Numbered from the stretch's first letter, positions 42,149-51,757 are shown. The stretch is 64,000 nucleotides of DNA from Sphingomonas rhizophila (GCF_014396585.1 NZ_CP060717.1:1426001-1490000), one strand, 5' to 3'. Translations and numbers: made by a program. The notes: generated by a model not told the origin, from the letters alone.

Positions 42149-43365
42149 TGAAGGAAGTCGTGCGGGCCACCGACCCGCGCATCGCCGCGCTGATCGAACG
42201 GCAGGCAAACCAATATGTCGAGCGCGAACAGATCGGCCTCGACCGCATTCGCGTCCTGCTCGACCGGCTCGGCAATCCGCAGGACCGGCTGCCACCGGTT
42301 TTTCATGTCGCTGGGACCAACGGCAAGGGATCGACGTGCGCGCTCCTTCGCGCCGGTCTGGAAGAAGCCGGGCACCGCGTTCATGTCTTCACCAGTCCGC
42401 ACCTGGTTCGATACAATGAGCGCATTCGCGTCGCCGGACGGCTGATCGACGACGATGCGCTCGCCGACGTTATGGGCCGGGTGCTCGACCATAATGACGA
42501 CATCGGCGCCAGCCTCTTCGAAGTGAATACTGCCGCGGCCTTTCTGGCATTCGCCGCCACGACGGCCGATGCCTGCATCCTCGAGGTCGGCCTCGGCGGG
42601 CGCCTCGACGCCACCAACGTCATCGAACGGCCCGCAGCCTGCGGAATCGCCAGCCTTGGCCTCGATCACCAGCAATATCTCGGCACCACCATCGCGGAGG
42701 TTGCCACCGAGAAAGCGGGCATTGCCAAGTCCGGTGTACCGCTGGTGGTTCTGCGTAACAGTCCGGAAGCGCTCGAGGCGATCGAGGCCGTCGCGGGGGC
42801 GCAAGGCGCGCCGGTCCTCCTGGAAGGCCGGGACTGGACCATCGATCCGACCCTGTCCCCTTCGCTTCCCGGCGCACACCAATTGCGCAATGCAAATCTT
42901 GCCTGGACGATGCTGTCATCCCAGGCACTCGTGACGGTGACGCTCGAGACATTCCGGCGCGGCATTGCCGGGGCCGATTGGCCCGCCCGGTTCCAACGTC
43001 TTCCCGATGGGCCACTAGCCCCCGAGAGGGAGACCTATGTCGACGGTGCGCACAATCCCGATGCCGCCGCCGCGCTGGCCGCAATCCTTGTCGATCGCCC
43101 GATGCACCTCGTCATCGGCATCCTTGCCAACAAAGACGCCGAAGGGGTTATCGCGCCGCTAGCGGCCCACGCCCTGTCCCTCACCTTCGTTCCGGTTCCC
43201 GACCATCCCTCCCACGACCCGGCGGGCCTTGCCGCCAGTTTCGGGGGACGCGCCGCGCCGGACGTCGAAGCGGCACTTCGCGGCCTTCCGGAACCGAGGC
43301 TGATCGCCGGCTCGCTCTATCTTGCCGGGGATGTCCTGAAGCGCAACGGCACCCTGCCCGATTAA
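42148..43365 (+). CDS. folC: Bifunctional folylpolyglutamate/dihydrofolate synthase
   Basis: Mur-ligase-fold enzyme that adds glutamate to dihydropteroate and folates, 405 residues. FHVAGTNGKGSTCALL is the ATP loop. FTSPHLVRYNERIRV carries the omega-loop region, CILEVGLGGRLDATN is the metal and folate-binding segment, SLGLDHQQYLG follows, and the C-terminal domain has YVDGAHNPDAA. It follows accD with a TGATG overlap, the usual order in this group. Confidence 0.95.
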   Translation: MKEVVRATDPRIAALIERQANQYVEREQIGLDRIRVLLDRLGNPQDRLPPVFHVAGTNGKGSTCALLRAGLEEAGHRVHVFTSPHLVRYNERIRVAGRLIDDDALADVMGRVLDHNDDIGASLFEVNTAAAFLAFAATTADACILEVGLGGRLDATNVIERPAACGIASLGLDHQQYLGTTIAEVATEKAGIAKSGVPLVVLRNSPEALEAIEAVAGAQGAPVLLEGRDWTIDPTLSPSLPGAHQLRNANLAWTMLSSQALVTVTLETFRRGIAGADWPARFQRLPDGPLAPERETYVDGAHNPDAAAALAAILVDRPMHLVIGILANKDAEGVIAPLAAHALSLTFVPVPDHPSHDPAGLAASFGGRAAPDVEAALRGLPEPRLIAGSLYLAGDVLKRNGTLPD

Positions 43366-44780
43366 GCTACAGGTCTCGGCGACGGGGCGGACTGATCGGG
43401 AAGCGTATCCAGCGGGTCTTCGTCGTTGCGGGTCTGGCGCACCGACTGCACGACGTAACCCTTCGACCACAGTACCCACAGCAGGATCATGCCCGGGATG
43501 GCCGCGACGATGGTCATTCCCCAGAAGGTCACCCAGCCCAGTTTTTCGGCGGCGATCCCCGCGGGCGTTGCCAGCCATGTCCGCCCGACCGCAGCAAACG
43601 ACGACAGCAGCGCGAATTGGGTGGCGGTGTAGGCCAGGCTGGAGAGTCCCGAGAGATAGGTCGTGAACACGGTCAGACCGATCCCGCTGGTCAGGTTCTC
43701 CGTCACGACGGCGGCGACCAGCGTCCAATAATCGTTGCCGACCATGGCCAGGACCATGAACATGACGTTGGAGAACATCATGAGCAGGCCGGAGACCAGG
43801 AGCGCGCGCCCCATGCCGAGCCAGAGGATGAACGGCGCGCCGAGCGCCGAACCGATGATCAACGCCGCAAATCCCCAAGCCTTGTTGGCGGATACGTAAT
43901 CGAGATCGGCGAAGCCCAGTTCGACGATCATCGGGCTGAGCATCGACTGGCCCATCGCGTCGCCGACCTTGTAAAGCAGGACGAACGCAAGGATCAGGAA
44001 GGCTCCGTCACGGCGAAGGAACTCGCGGAACGGATTCCATACGGATTCGCGAAGCCATTGCCCGGCGCGCATGCCACTTGCCGAGGCATAGCGGTCGACG
44101 TAGCGACCCGGGCCTGCCCACAGTGCGCCCAGGATTGCCGGGATGATGCAGAGGCCGGTCAGGCCGTAGGCGACGGCCCAGCCCAAGCCGAGCCCTTCCG
44201 ACGATGCGAGGAAGATCGTGCCCGCGCCGGCAATCAGGTTACCTGTGCGATAGCCGAACTGGTTGGTCGCGGTGCCGTGGGCGATTTCCTCGTCGCTCAA
44301 AATTTCGATGCGATAGGCGTCGATGACGATGTCCTGGGTTGCAGACAGGAAGGCGACGACAATCGCCCAGAAGGCGAACGCCCCCATCGCGCCCGGTTGC
44401 GGATTACTGGCGCCGAGTTGCCACAGCGCGATGACCAGCAGGCCCTGGATGAGGAATAGCCACCCGCGCCGCTGACCGAAGGCTCGCGTGAGAACGGGCA
44501 GCGGCAGCTTGTCGACCAGCGGGGCCCACAGGAACTTGAGCGTGTATGGCGTGGTCAGGCCAATCGCGAAGCCGATCGTCGCCTTGTCGATGCCGACCTT
44601 CGACAACCAGAAGGTCATCGTCGCCAGCAGCAGTGTCAGCGGAAATCCGCTGGAAATACCGAGGAGGAAGGCGACAAGTGGCATCTTGCGCAAATAGGGC
44701 TTGAACGATGCAAGCCGCGTCGCGAGCAGCCCGAGGGCGACCAGCACCGCGACGAAGATGGCAACCTGCATTCCGTTCAT
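43362..44780 (-). CDS. ampG: AmpG family muropeptide permease
   Basis: A 472-residue, about 12-helix major facilitator. MPLVAFLLGISSGFPLTLLLATMTFWLSKVGIDKATIGFA and KFLWAPLVDKLPLP are the AmpG fingerprints, as are LSATQDIVIDAYRIEIL and GYRTGNLIAGAG. It imports anhydro-muropeptides released by wall turnover. With the LD-carboxypeptidase and Mur ligase near 23-25 kb this gives much of a recycling route. It overlaps folC tail-to-tail by 4 bases. Confidence 0.92.
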   Translation of the reverse strand: MNGMQVAIFVAVLVALGLLATRLASFKPYLRKMPLVAFLLGISSGFPLTLLLATMTFWLSKVGIDKATIGFAIGLTTPYTLKFLWAPLVDKLPLPVLTRAFGQRRGWLFLIQGLLVIALWQLGASNPQPGAMGAFAFWAIVVAFLSATQDIVIDAYRIEILSDEEIAHGTATNQFGYRTGNLIAGAGTIFLASSEGLGLGWAVAYGLTGLCIIPAILGALWAGPGRYVDRYASASGMRAGQWLRESVWNPFREFLRRDGAFLILAFVLLYKVGDAMGQSMLSPMIVELGFADLDYVSANKAWGFAALIIGSALGAPFILWLGMGRALLVSGLLMMFSNVMFMVLAMVGNDYWTLVAAVVTENLTSGIGLTVFTTYLSGLSSLAYTATQFALLSSFAAVGRTWLATPAGIAAEKLGWVTFWGMTIVAAIPGMILLWVLWSKGYVVQSVRQTRNDEDPLDTLPDQSAPSPRPVA

Positions 44781-44889
44781 GATGGCACTCCCCGCGAATT
44801 GCCGCGCAACCTAGCAGCGGTTTGGCGGCGCGAAAGGGGAAGGTGGCGCACGCTTGCAACCTCGCCGCGAGGGGCGCACGATCGGCCTC

Positions 44890-46053
44890 ATGGACATGCC
44901 GCGTTCCGCCCCTCGCCCGACGCCGGGCCAGCGCGCGCTGGCCGATGCGCTGGCCAGGGGCGAGGCCGCGATGGGACAGGCCGTCGAAGCCCTTGATGCG
45001 TCGGTCTATATCGATCCGGTGCGGTTCGCGGCCGAGCACGACATTCTCTTCGGGACGCTGCCTCAGCCGATCGCGCCCTCGGCGCTGCTTCCCTCCCCCA
45101 ACATGGCGGTCGCGCACGATGACTACGGCATTCCGCTCATCCTGACCCGCGACGCCGACGGCAAGGCTCATGTGTTCGCGAATGTCTGCCGGCACCGGGG
45201 GACTCGCCTGGTCGAAGGCCAGGATGTCGTCTGCGCCAAGCGGATCGTCTGCCCTTACCACGCCTGGGCCTACAAGCCGGACGGGGAACTGACCGGGATG
45301 CCGCGCGGTGAATGCTTCCCCGGCCTTGACAAGGGCAGGCACGGCCTTCGCGAATATGCGTCGGTGGAGGCCGGTGGGCTGATCTGGTTCGCGCGGGACA
45401 AGGCCGCCGATTTCGCTTCGGTGCAGGCACTTGACGATGATTTCGATGCCTTCGGGATGCAGCGGCTGCACCTCTACCGGCGCAAAACCCACCAAGTCGC
45501 GTCGAATTGGAAGCTGATCGTCGATGCCTTCCTCGAAAGCTATCACGTCCAGCGGCTTCATGCCTCGACCATCGGCAAGTTCTTCGCCGACGGAATCACC
45601 GCCGCTGACCGCATCGGCCCGCATCAGCGCGCAGTCGTCGGCCGCGCCTCGCTCGTTTCGGAGATCGACCGCGACGATTGGACGGCGCTCCGCCGCGCGG
45701 TCACCTATACCTATCACCTGTTTCCGGCTTCGATCGTCGTCGTCAGCCCCGACTATGTGAACCTGCTGGTCGTGATGCCGCAATCGGTCGACAGGTCGCT
45801 GGTCGAGGATTTCATGCTGATCCCCGCACCGCCCGAGACGACTGACGAAGAAGCGCACTGGGCGAAAAGCTGGGAGCTGCTGGACGGCGGGACCTTCGCG
45901 GCAGAGGATTTCCGCGCGGCGGCGCTCTGCCACGAAGGACTGGCTAGCGGCGAGCTCGCGCAAGTCACTCTCGGAACGCTGGAACAGGGCATTGCGGAAT
46001 TCCACCGCAACATCGCGGCCGCGTTGGGCGGTCAGCCTTCCGTCGTCTCGTAG
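44890..46053 (+). CDS. Rieske-type aromatic-ring-hydroxylating dioxygenase, alpha subunit
   Basis: A 387-residue Rieske non-heme iron oxygenase. The Rieske cluster motif is CRHRGTRLVEG (C-x-H) and CPYHAWAYKPDG (C-x2-H). The mononuclear iron site lies in FLESYHVQRLHAST (His pair), with a distal Asp further on (NWKLIVDAFLE precedes it). The C-terminal SRPBCC-fold holds the substrate pocket. No β subunit, ferredoxin or reductase lies nearby, so the electron donor and substrate are unknown. It may act on quaternary amines or aromatics. The start ATG at 44890 is chosen over upstream codons with no homology. Confidence 0.88.
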   Translation: MDMPRSAPRPTPGQRALADALARGEAAMGQAVEALDASVYIDPVRFAAEHDILFGTLPQPIAPSALLPSPNMAVAHDDYGIPLILTRDADGKAHVFANVCRHRGTRLVEGQDVVCAKRIVCPYHAWAYKPDGELTGMPRGECFPGLDKGRHGLREYASVEAGGLIWFARDKAADFASVQALDDDFDAFGMQRLHLYRRKTHQVASNWKLIVDAFLESYHVQRLHASTIGKFFADGITAADRIGPHQRAVVGRASLVSEIDRDDWTALRRAVTYTYHLFPASIVVVSPDYVNLLVVMPQSVDRSLVEDFMLIPAPPETTDEEAHWAKSWELLDGGTFAAEDFRAAALCHEGLASGELAQVTLGTLEQGIAEFHRNIAAALGGQPSVVS

Positions 46054-46463
46054 AGCTCCAACCCCTTGGGCGGCTTGGCGTCGCGCCCCGCTAGCCGGTC
46101 ATCGACCGCCTTCAGCGCGGATTTCAGGGTGCGGTCGTTGTAAGGCTTCAGCAGGCAGCCCATCACCAGCTCGCGAGCGTTGGGCGGCGGATTGCCGGTC
46201 ACGAACAGGACGGGGATACCACGCTCGCGACCCGCGTTGGCAACATCGATCCCGGATCGTTCGCCACTCAGACGGACGTCACTCAGGATAAGGTCGACCT
46301 CTTCTTCGTCGAGTTTGGCGATGGCGTCGGCATAGCGGTCTATGGTCGCCACGACTTCATAACCCGCTTCGCGGATCATGTTTTCATTGTCGAACGCGGT
46401 CAGTGGCTCGTCCTCGACGATAAGGATGCGCTTGACGACGCGCTTACGCTTCCCGAACAGCAT
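46032..46463 (-). CDS. Single-domain response regulator
   Basis: A 143-residue receiver-only protein. ILIVEDEPLTAFDNENMI gives the acidic pocket, D62 (LILSDVRLSG) is the phospho-acceptor, T in LFVTGNPP and K in LLKPYND complete the site. There is no output domain. Receiver-only regulators of this kind commonly pair with HWE kinases in alphaproteobacteria, and one such kinase (broken) is at 1942-3048 but distant. It overlaps the dioxygenase gene tail-to-tail by 22 bases and is divergent from rluB. Confidence 0.88.
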   Translation of the reverse strand: MLFGKRKRVVKRILIVEDEPLTAFDNENMIREAGYEVVATIDRYADAIAKLDEEEVDLILSDVRLSGERSGIDVANAGRERGIPVLFVTGNPPPNARELVMGCLLKPYNDRTLKSALKAVDDRLAGRDAKPPKGLELYETTEG

Positions 46464-46486
46464 GAGACCCTCGTAGGACGAATGAC

Positions 46487-47338
46487 TTGACCCCGCAACG
46501 ACCCAGCCGCGGCTCGGCTCCGCGACCATCCCGCCGGTCCCGCGACGGTGCGACCGAGCGCCCGCGCGGCGGGGCCGACCGACCGCGCGGGCCCAAGCCC
46601 GCCCCCGCACGCGACGACGGCCCGCAGCGCATCGCCAAGCTGCTGGCCCGCGCCGGGGTCGCCTCACGGCGCGAGATCGAGCGGATGATCGAGGAGGGCC
46701 GCATCGCCCTCAATGGCGAAAAGCTTACGACTCCGGCGACGCTGCTGACAGATTTGTCGGGCGTGACGGTCGACGGCAAGCCGGTCCGGCCACCGGCAGC
46801 CGCCCGGCTCTACCGCTTCTACAAGCCGCCGCGCACCCTGACCGCCGCCAACGATCCCAAGGGCCGCGCGACGATCTACGACCGGCTGCCCTCCGGCCTG
46901 CCCCGGCTGATGCCGGTCGGGCGGCTCGACTACAATACCGAGGGCCTGCTGCTGCTCACCAACGATGGCGAGCTGAAGCGGCAACTCGAACTACCCAGCA
47001 CTGGCGTGGTCCGGACCTACCGCGCCCGCGCCTTCGGCGACATCACTCAGGAGGCTCTGGAGGACCTTGCCGAGGGCATCACCATCGACGGCGTCCGCTA
47101 CGGCTCGATCGATGCCAATCTAGAGCGACGTACAGGCCGCAATTGCTGGATCGAACTCAGCTTGACCGAGGGCAAGAATCGCGAGGTGCGCAACGTGCTC
47201 GCCCATCTCGGCATGCAGGTGTCGCGTCTGATCCGGACCAGCTACGGTCCGTTCACGGTCGAAGATCTGGCGCCGGGCGCGGTCAGCGAGGTTCAGCGCG
47301 AGGCCTTGTTCCAGTTCCGCCGCACGCTGAAAAAATGA
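46487..47338 (+). CDS. rluB: 23S rRNA pseudouridine synthase RluB-like
   Basis: Pseudouridine synthase of the RsuA/RluB family, 283 residues. A basic Arg/Pro-rich N-terminal tail (1-45) precedes an S4 RNA-binding domain (QRIAKLLARAGVASRREIERMI) and the catalytic domain with the active Asp in VGRLDYNTEGLLLLTNDG. NREVRNVLAHLGMQVSRLIRTSYG is the C-terminal signature. TTG start. It overlaps rsmD by four bases (ATGA). Confidence 0.9.
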   Translation: MTPQRPSRGSAPRPSRRSRDGATERPRGGADRPRGPKPAPARDDGPQRIAKLLARAGVASRREIERMIEEGRIALNGEKLTTPATLLTDLSGVTVDGKPVRPPAAARLYRFYKPPRTLTAANDPKGRATIYDRLPSGLPRLMPVGRLDYNTEGLLLLTNDGELKRQLELPSTGVVRTYRARAFGDITQEALEDLAEGITIDGVRYGSIDANLERRTGRNCWIELSLTEGKNREVRNVLAHLGMQVSRLIRTSYGPFTVEDLAPGAVSEVQREALFQFRRTLKK

Positions 47339-47874
47339 GGGTTATCGCGGGCCAGTGGCGCGGGCGAGCGCTGGTTGCGCCAACCGGGCTTGCGACGCGG
47401 CCAACCGCCGACCGTACCCGCGAAACGCTGTTCTCGATGCTGACAAGCCGTCTCGGCAGCTTCGAGGATCTTGCCGTCGCCGACTTGTTCGCGGGCAGCG
47501 CCGCGTTGGGCATCGAGGCCCTGTCGCGAGGCGCTGCCAGCGCCTGCTTCGTCGAACAAGACCGCGCGGCGCTCGAGGCGATCCGCGCCAACCTCGCCAG
47601 GCTTGGCGCGACACAGGCGGTCGTGAAGGCGACGTCGGCGCTGCGCCTGCCCAAGGGCGAGACGTTCGACCTGGTGCTGGCCGATCCGCCTTACGCCCCA
47701 GGATCGGGGACAGCGGTGGCCAAGGCAGTTTGCGAGGCCGACTGGCTCCGCCCCGGCGGATGGATGGCGATCGAAACGGCGCGCGGCGACCGCGTCGAAT
47801 GCGAAGCGTATGAAACGGATGCCGAACGCGACGTTGGCCGCGCCCGGATCACCCTGCTGAGGCGGCCCGCCTAG
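47335..47874 (+). CDS. rsmD: 16S rRNA (guanine(966)-N(2))-methyltransferase RsmD
   Basis: A 179-residue SAM-dependent methyltransferase. RVIAGQWRGRAL at the N-terminus, RPTADRTRETLFSML, the SAM-binding VADLFAGSAALGIEALSRGA and the catalytic DPPY motif (LVLADPPYAPG) are all present. It modifies G966 of 16S rRNA. It is coupled to rluB. Confidence 0.94.
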   Translation: MRVIAGQWRGRALVAPTGLATRPTADRTRETLFSMLTSRLGSFEDLAVADLFAGSAALGIEALSRGAASACFVEQDRAALEAIRANLARLGATQAVVKATSALRLPKGETFDLVLADPPYAPGSGTAVAKAVCEADWLRPGGWMAIETARGDRVECEAYETDAERDVGRARITLLRRPA

Positions 47875-48242
47875 GCTTTTTTCGAATCCTTGGCGGCGTC
47901 CTTCGCGCTGTCCTTCAGCGAATTGAATTCGCTCATCAACCGCGTGCCGATCGCGGCCGCGGCCGCCTTCGCCGCCGACTTGCCGTCCCTCTTCTTCGAT
48001 CCGGCAAGCGCCGCCACCGCGGCGGTCGCACCGACCGCGATCAGGTCCGCCACCAAGGGAGATTCCGCTAGCCTGGCCAGGCTTTCGAGCGCCGAGTGGT
48101 CCTTGCCCTTGCCCTTCTTAGGCTTGTTCTTGCCGTCGGCTTTCTTTGCCTTGCCGACCTTGATCTTCAGTTCGCCCTTGTCGCCAAGTTTGATCGATTT
48201 CTTGAGCACGCGCTTGCCGCCTGCCTTTTTGGTCTCTGCCAT
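47871..48242 (-). CDS. Lys/Ala-rich small protein of unknown function
   Basis: A 123-residue very basic protein. The N-terminal half is lysine-rich (KVGKAKKADGKNKPKKGKGK), a hydrophobic alanine-rich helix lies at about 67-80 (LIAVGATAAVAALAG), and the C-terminus is SAKDAAKDSKKA. It resembles nucleoid or histone H1-like tails in composition only; no family is claimed. It overlaps the end of rsmD by four bases. Confidence 0.62.
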   Translation of the reverse strand: MAETKKAGGKRVLKKSIKLGDKGELKIKVGKAKKADGKNKPKKGKGKDHSALESLARLAESPLVADLIAVGATAAVAALAGSKKRDGKSAAKAAAAAIGTRLMSEFNSLKDSAKDAAKDSKKA

Positions 48243-48273
48243 CTGGTCCCTCCTGTTGGCGCCTTCGCGGCGG

Positions 48274-48879
48274 CTAGCTGGTCAATTCGATGCGTCTCAT
48301 GTCGGCATCGGGAAATGGAAGCGCAAGAGCGCAAGCTTGTTCCCTGTCGCCTTCAATCCAGCGGAGCGCATCGGCGGGCCGGAGTATCACCGGCATGGCC
48401 TTGGGATGCACCGCCCCGACCGTCCGGTTGGCCTCGCAGGTCAGGAAAGCCATGAACGGACCGCCCTCGCCCGGCCGCCACACACCCGCGAACGCGAACA
48501 GCGGCTCGCTCCCTTCCTGCATTCCGAACCACACCTTTGATTTTCGCTTGGTCACCGGGTCGGGCTCCGCGGTCCATTCACAAAATCTGGTAACGGGGAC
48601 GATACAGCGGCGCTCCGGCGCCTGCAGCGCGGATCGCCAGAACGGGCTGTCGAGATTGCGGACGTTGGTGACCGGTCGTCCCTTGGCGGCCGCCGGTCCC
48701 GGAAAGCCCCAGGTCATGGTCTCAAGCTTCATCTTCCCGCCGGTGCGTCGTAGCACCGGCGCCGGCTTTCCCGGGTAGATTTCGTCGAACGGGGGCAAGT
48801 TCGCGGTTTCACCGTCAAACGGTCCGAACATCCGGCGCAATTCGTCGACGGTCGCGGTCATCGTATAAAGATTGCACAC
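48274..48879 (-). CDS. SOS response-associated peptidase (YedK/HMCES family)
   Basis: A 201-residue SRAP-domain protein that cross-links to abasic sites in single-stranded DNA through its N-terminal Cys. The GTG start at 48879 makes Cys residue 2 (CNLYTM), as required after Met removal. A longer frame upstream would bury it. PGKPAPVLRR, MTWGFPGP, NVRNLDSPFWRSAL, RCIVPVTRFCEW and the catalytic-His region VGAVHPKAMPVIL match the family. Monocistronic. Confidence 0.92.
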   Translation of the reverse strand: MCNLYTMTATVDELRRMFGPFDGETANLPPFDEIYPGKPAPVLRRTGGKMKLETMTWGFPGPAAAKGRPVTNVRNLDSPFWRSALQAPERRCIVPVTRFCEWTAEPDPVTKRKSKVWFGMQEGSEPLFAFAGVWRPGEGGPFMAFLTCEANRTVGAVHPKAMPVILRPADALRWIEGDREQACALALPFPDADMRRIELTS

Positions 48880-49047
48880 CGCCTGCCTCCTTTGGCCCAC
48901 CTGCGACCAACGGTTCGCCGTTAACAGGACGATTTGCGTTTAACCGCCCTTGCCCGGTTGTGCATCGTTAAGAATGACGGGCGCAACAATCCTTTCGATC
49001 GCGGGTTTTCGCGATCCACAAAGATAAAGTTCACAAAGGAGTATTCG

Positions 49048-49347
49048 ATGCGCAAGTTCATGATGGCCGCCGCGGCTGCCACGATGGTGGTGCCGACCGT
49101 CAGCGCCACGCCCGCGCTCGCTCATGGCGGCTATTACAAGGGCAAGATGTGGCAGGATTCCCGTGGCCGCTGGCGCTGCAAGCGCCCGAACGGCACGACC
49201 GGCCTCATCATCGGTGCCGCTGGCGGTGCGCTGATCGGCCGCGCCATCGATACGCGCGGTGAGCGCGCAACCGGCACCATCCTCGGCGCCGCTGCTGGCG
49301 CGCTGGTCGGCCGGAAGATCGAACGCAGCAACGTCCGCTGCCGCTAA
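49048..49347 (+). CDS. Glycine-zipper 2TM surface protein
   Basis: A 99-residue exported protein. The signal peptide is residues 1-25 (cleavage near PALAHG), then a short WRCKRPNGTTG link. Two glycine-zipper helices follow (LIIGAAGGALIGRAID and TILGAAAGALVGRKIE), and the C-terminus is VRCR. A relative of the 9764-10165 protein without its YGQ-rich segment. AAAGGAG lies before the ATG. Confidence 0.85.
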   Translation: MRKFMMAAAAATMVVPTVSATPALAHGGYYKGKMWQDSRGRWRCKRPNGTTGLIIGAAGGALIGRAIDTRGERATGTILGAAAGALVGRKIERSNVRCR

Positions 49348-49490
49348 CTTTTCTCAGTTTGGCCGGCGTTCCCGACTTCCCCCCTGTGTGAACGCCGGCC
49401 ATCCCCTACCCACGGCTAATCGCCGCCATGCTGTATTGACACAATAACACACCCTGTGCCACGATGGGCGCACAGGGAGGATATTGTCCG

Positions 49491-50597
49491 ATGTACAGCC
49501 AACAGGATTTGGACGAAGCGGTCGCCGCCGGCGCGATCAGCGCGGAAGGCGCCGCATCGCTTCGCGACTTCTTCGACCAGCAGCGGCGCTCGCCCGCGGT
49601 CGACGAAGAACAGTTTCGACTGATCAACAGCTTCAACGACATCTTTGTCTCGGTCGCCAGTGCGATCCTGCTATTCGCGGTCGGCTGGATCGGCCAGTCG
49701 ATCAGCCAGTCGATGGGCCTCGTGCTCGACCATGACGGCCCCGGCCCGTTCGCTCCGGCGTTGATCGCCGCCACGGCTTGGGGCCTGGCGACGGTCTTCA
49801 CCGCCAAGCGCCGAATGGCGCTGCCGTCGATCCTGCTGCTGCTCGCCTTCGTTGGCGGCGTGCTGTTCACGGCCGCGACGTCGATCGCGCTCGTCATCGG
49901 CGAGGCGGCGTTCGAGAACAATGCCCCGCTTGCCGCCACGGTCGGCGCGGTTTCCGCCGCCATCGCCGCGGCCGGAGCGTATCTCCACTGGCGCCGATTC
50001 CATGTGCCGATCACCGTCGCCGCCGGCGCCGCCGCCGTGGCGATGATCTTCGTCGCGATCCTCGTCGCCATCCTTGGCGAACAGGTCGAGCAGATGAAGG
50101 ACCTGGTGCTCGGCTTCGTCCTGGCGCTTGGCATCGGCATGTTCCTGTTCGCGATGCGCTGGGATTCCTCGGATCCGGCGCGGACCACCCGCCGCTCCGA
50201 CGTCGCCTTCTGGCTTCACCTGCTTGCCGCGCCGATGATCGTCCACCCGATCTTCACCCTGCTTGGCCTCAATGACGGCAATGCCAGCGTTCCCGAAGCG
50301 GTGGCGGTAGTCGCGCTCTATGTCGTGCTCGGCATCGCCGCGCTCGCGATCGACCGCCGCGCACTGCTCGTCTCCGCGCTCGCCTATGTCCTCTACGCGC
50401 TCAGCGAGCTGTTCAAGCAGGTCGGGGCCGTCGAGCTAAGCGTCGCTTTTACCGCCCTCGTCATCGGCTCGGCACTGCTGCTGCTGTCGGCCTACTGGCA
50501 TCAGGCGCGGCGGATGGTGGTGGAACGACTTCCCGACACGCTGCGGTCGCGCCTGCCGTTGCTGGACCGGGTCGCTATTCCCCAACCAGCCGCATAA
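49491..50597 (+). CDS. Polytopic membrane protein of unknown function
   Basis: A 368-residue protein. A short cytoplasmic N-terminus (YSQQDLDEAVAAGAISAEGAASLRDFF) is followed by about ten hydrophobic helices. The N-terminal pattern resembles DUF2157-type membrane proteins. AGGGAGG lies upstream of the ATG at 49491, and a frame extending to 49464 is less likely. It overlaps the DUF2794 gene tail-to-tail by 23 bases. Confidence 0.75.
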   Translation: MYSQQDLDEAVAAGAISAEGAASLRDFFDQQRRSPAVDEEQFRLINSFNDIFVSVASAILLFAVGWIGQSISQSMGLVLDHDGPGPFAPALIAATAWGLATVFTAKRRMALPSILLLLAFVGGVLFTAATSIALVIGEAAFENNAPLAATVGAVSAAIAAAGAYLHWRRFHVPITVAAGAAAVAMIFVAILVAILGEQVEQMKDLVLGFVLALGIGMFLFAMRWDSSDPARTTRRSDVAFWLHLLAAPMIVHPIFTLLGLNDGNASVPEAVAVVALYVVLGIAALAIDRRALLVSALAYVLYALSELFKQVGAVELSVAFTALVIGSALLLLSAYWHQARRMVVERLPDTLRSRLPLLDRVAIPQPAA

Positions 50598-50919
50598 GCC
50601 GCCGCTCAAGCGGGGCAAGCACGCCGGCCAGGTCGTGCCCCCGTTGGAGGACGGTGCCGTGTTCCGAAATCAAGGCAAACGCCCCCTGCTTCGCCCGAAG
50701 CCGGGGGCGTTTCTCGATCCGGATTTCGGGCCGCTCGGCGGTTCGGCGGAAAGCGGAGAACACGGCCACCTCGGGCGTGAACGTGACTCCATAGTCGCGC
50801 CAATGTCCGGCGGCGACCATGCGGCCGTAAAGGTCGAGGATACGCTGGAACTCGAGCCGGTCGAATGCAGCAACGGCTTGCCGGTCCCGGGGCGACGGGA
50901 ACGGCGTGATGACGCTCAA
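50575..50919 (-). CDS. DUF2794 domain protein
   Basis: A 114-residue protein. RLEFQRILDLYGRMVAAGHWRDYGVTF, AVFSAFRRTAERPEIRIEKRPRL, GAFALISEHGTVLQRGHDLAGVLAPLERR follow the DUF2794 pattern found throughout alphaproteobacteria. Its role is unknown. The TTG start at 50919 overlaps the cysE stop by four bases (TTGA), so it is co-transcribed with cysE. A longer upstream frame is a shadow of cysE. Confidence 0.78.
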   Translation of the reverse strand: MSVITPFPSPRDRQAVAAFDRLEFQRILDLYGRMVAAGHWRDYGVTFTPEVAVFSAFRRTAERPEIRIEKRPRLRAKQGAFALISEHGTVLQRGHDLAGVLAPLERRLMRLVGE

Positions 50920-51611
50920 GCGCTTTTCACCTTCGGCGTCTCGCTGCGCCGGCTTTTCAGCGCGGCGATCTCCTGTCGGAGCGCGTCGATCTGATCCTCG
51001 AGCTCGATCAAGCGGGCACGCGCCGGATCGCAATCCTCGCCGCACGGCGTTCCATAAGGGACGAAGCCGGGACTGTAATGCACTGTATCCACCGGCACGG
51101 CTTTCGCCGGGATACCGACCATCGTCGCGCCGGGGACGACATCGTGGGTGACCACGGCGTTGGCGCCAACCTTGGCATTTTCACCCACGATGATGGGGCC
51201 AAGGATCTGCGCCCCGGAACCGATGACGACGCCGCTGCTCAGGGTCGGATGGCGCTTCCCGCCGACGCCGGTCGACGGGTTCGTACCGCCCAGCGTCACG
51301 TTTTGGTAGATGGTGACGTCGTCGCCGATCTCGGCGGTTTCACCGATCACCGTGAAGCCATGATCGATGAAAAAGCGTGCGCCGATCCTGGCTCCCGGAT
51401 GGATGTCGATCGAGGTCAGCATCCGCGAAAAATGATTCACGAAGCGGGCGAGGAAAAACAGCCGGCCACCGTATAGCCAGTGGGCGACGCGGTGGAACAT
51501 CAGCGCCCATGCGCCCGGATACAGCAGCACTTCCCATCGCGAACGCGCCGCGGGGTCGCGCGACTTCACGGAATCGAGATAGGCAATGAGACCGTTCAGC
51601 ACCTGTACCAC
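50916..51611 (-). CDS. cysE: Serine O-acetyltransferase (EpsC type)
   Basis: First step of cysteine synthesis (serine plus acetyl-CoA to O-acetylserine), 231 residues. The N-terminal helical part includes PGAWALMFHRVAHWLY. The left-handed β-helix has hexapeptide repeats starting IDIHPGARIGARFFIDHGFTVIGETAEIG, with the catalytic His and Asp in DHGFTVIGE, followed by NVTLGGT and GKRHPTL. GANAVVTHDVVPGATMVGIPAK closes the helix. The C-terminal coiled segment may bind CysK. Confidence 0.94.
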   Translation of the reverse strand: MVQVLNGLIAYLDSVKSRDPAARSRWEVLLYPGAWALMFHRVAHWLYGGRLFFLARFVNHFSRMLTSIDIHPGARIGARFFIDHGFTVIGETAEIGDDVTIYQNVTLGGTNPSTGVGGKRHPTLSSGVVIGSGAQILGPIIVGENAKVGANAVVTHDVVPGATMVGIPAKAVPVDTVHYSPGFVPYGTPCGEDCDPARARLIELEDQIDALRQEIAALKSRRSETPKVKSA

Positions 51612-51757
51612 CCTTGCTTGCCATCCAATCTAGGTGTTCCGCGCGCCCATGAAAAGCCGGACGGGCCCAATCCAGCGCCGGAACGCCTTGCTGCACCGCA
51701 CCAACTAGGGCATCACCGATCGTCAAATCAGGGTGGAGACCGAACATTTTCGCCGAC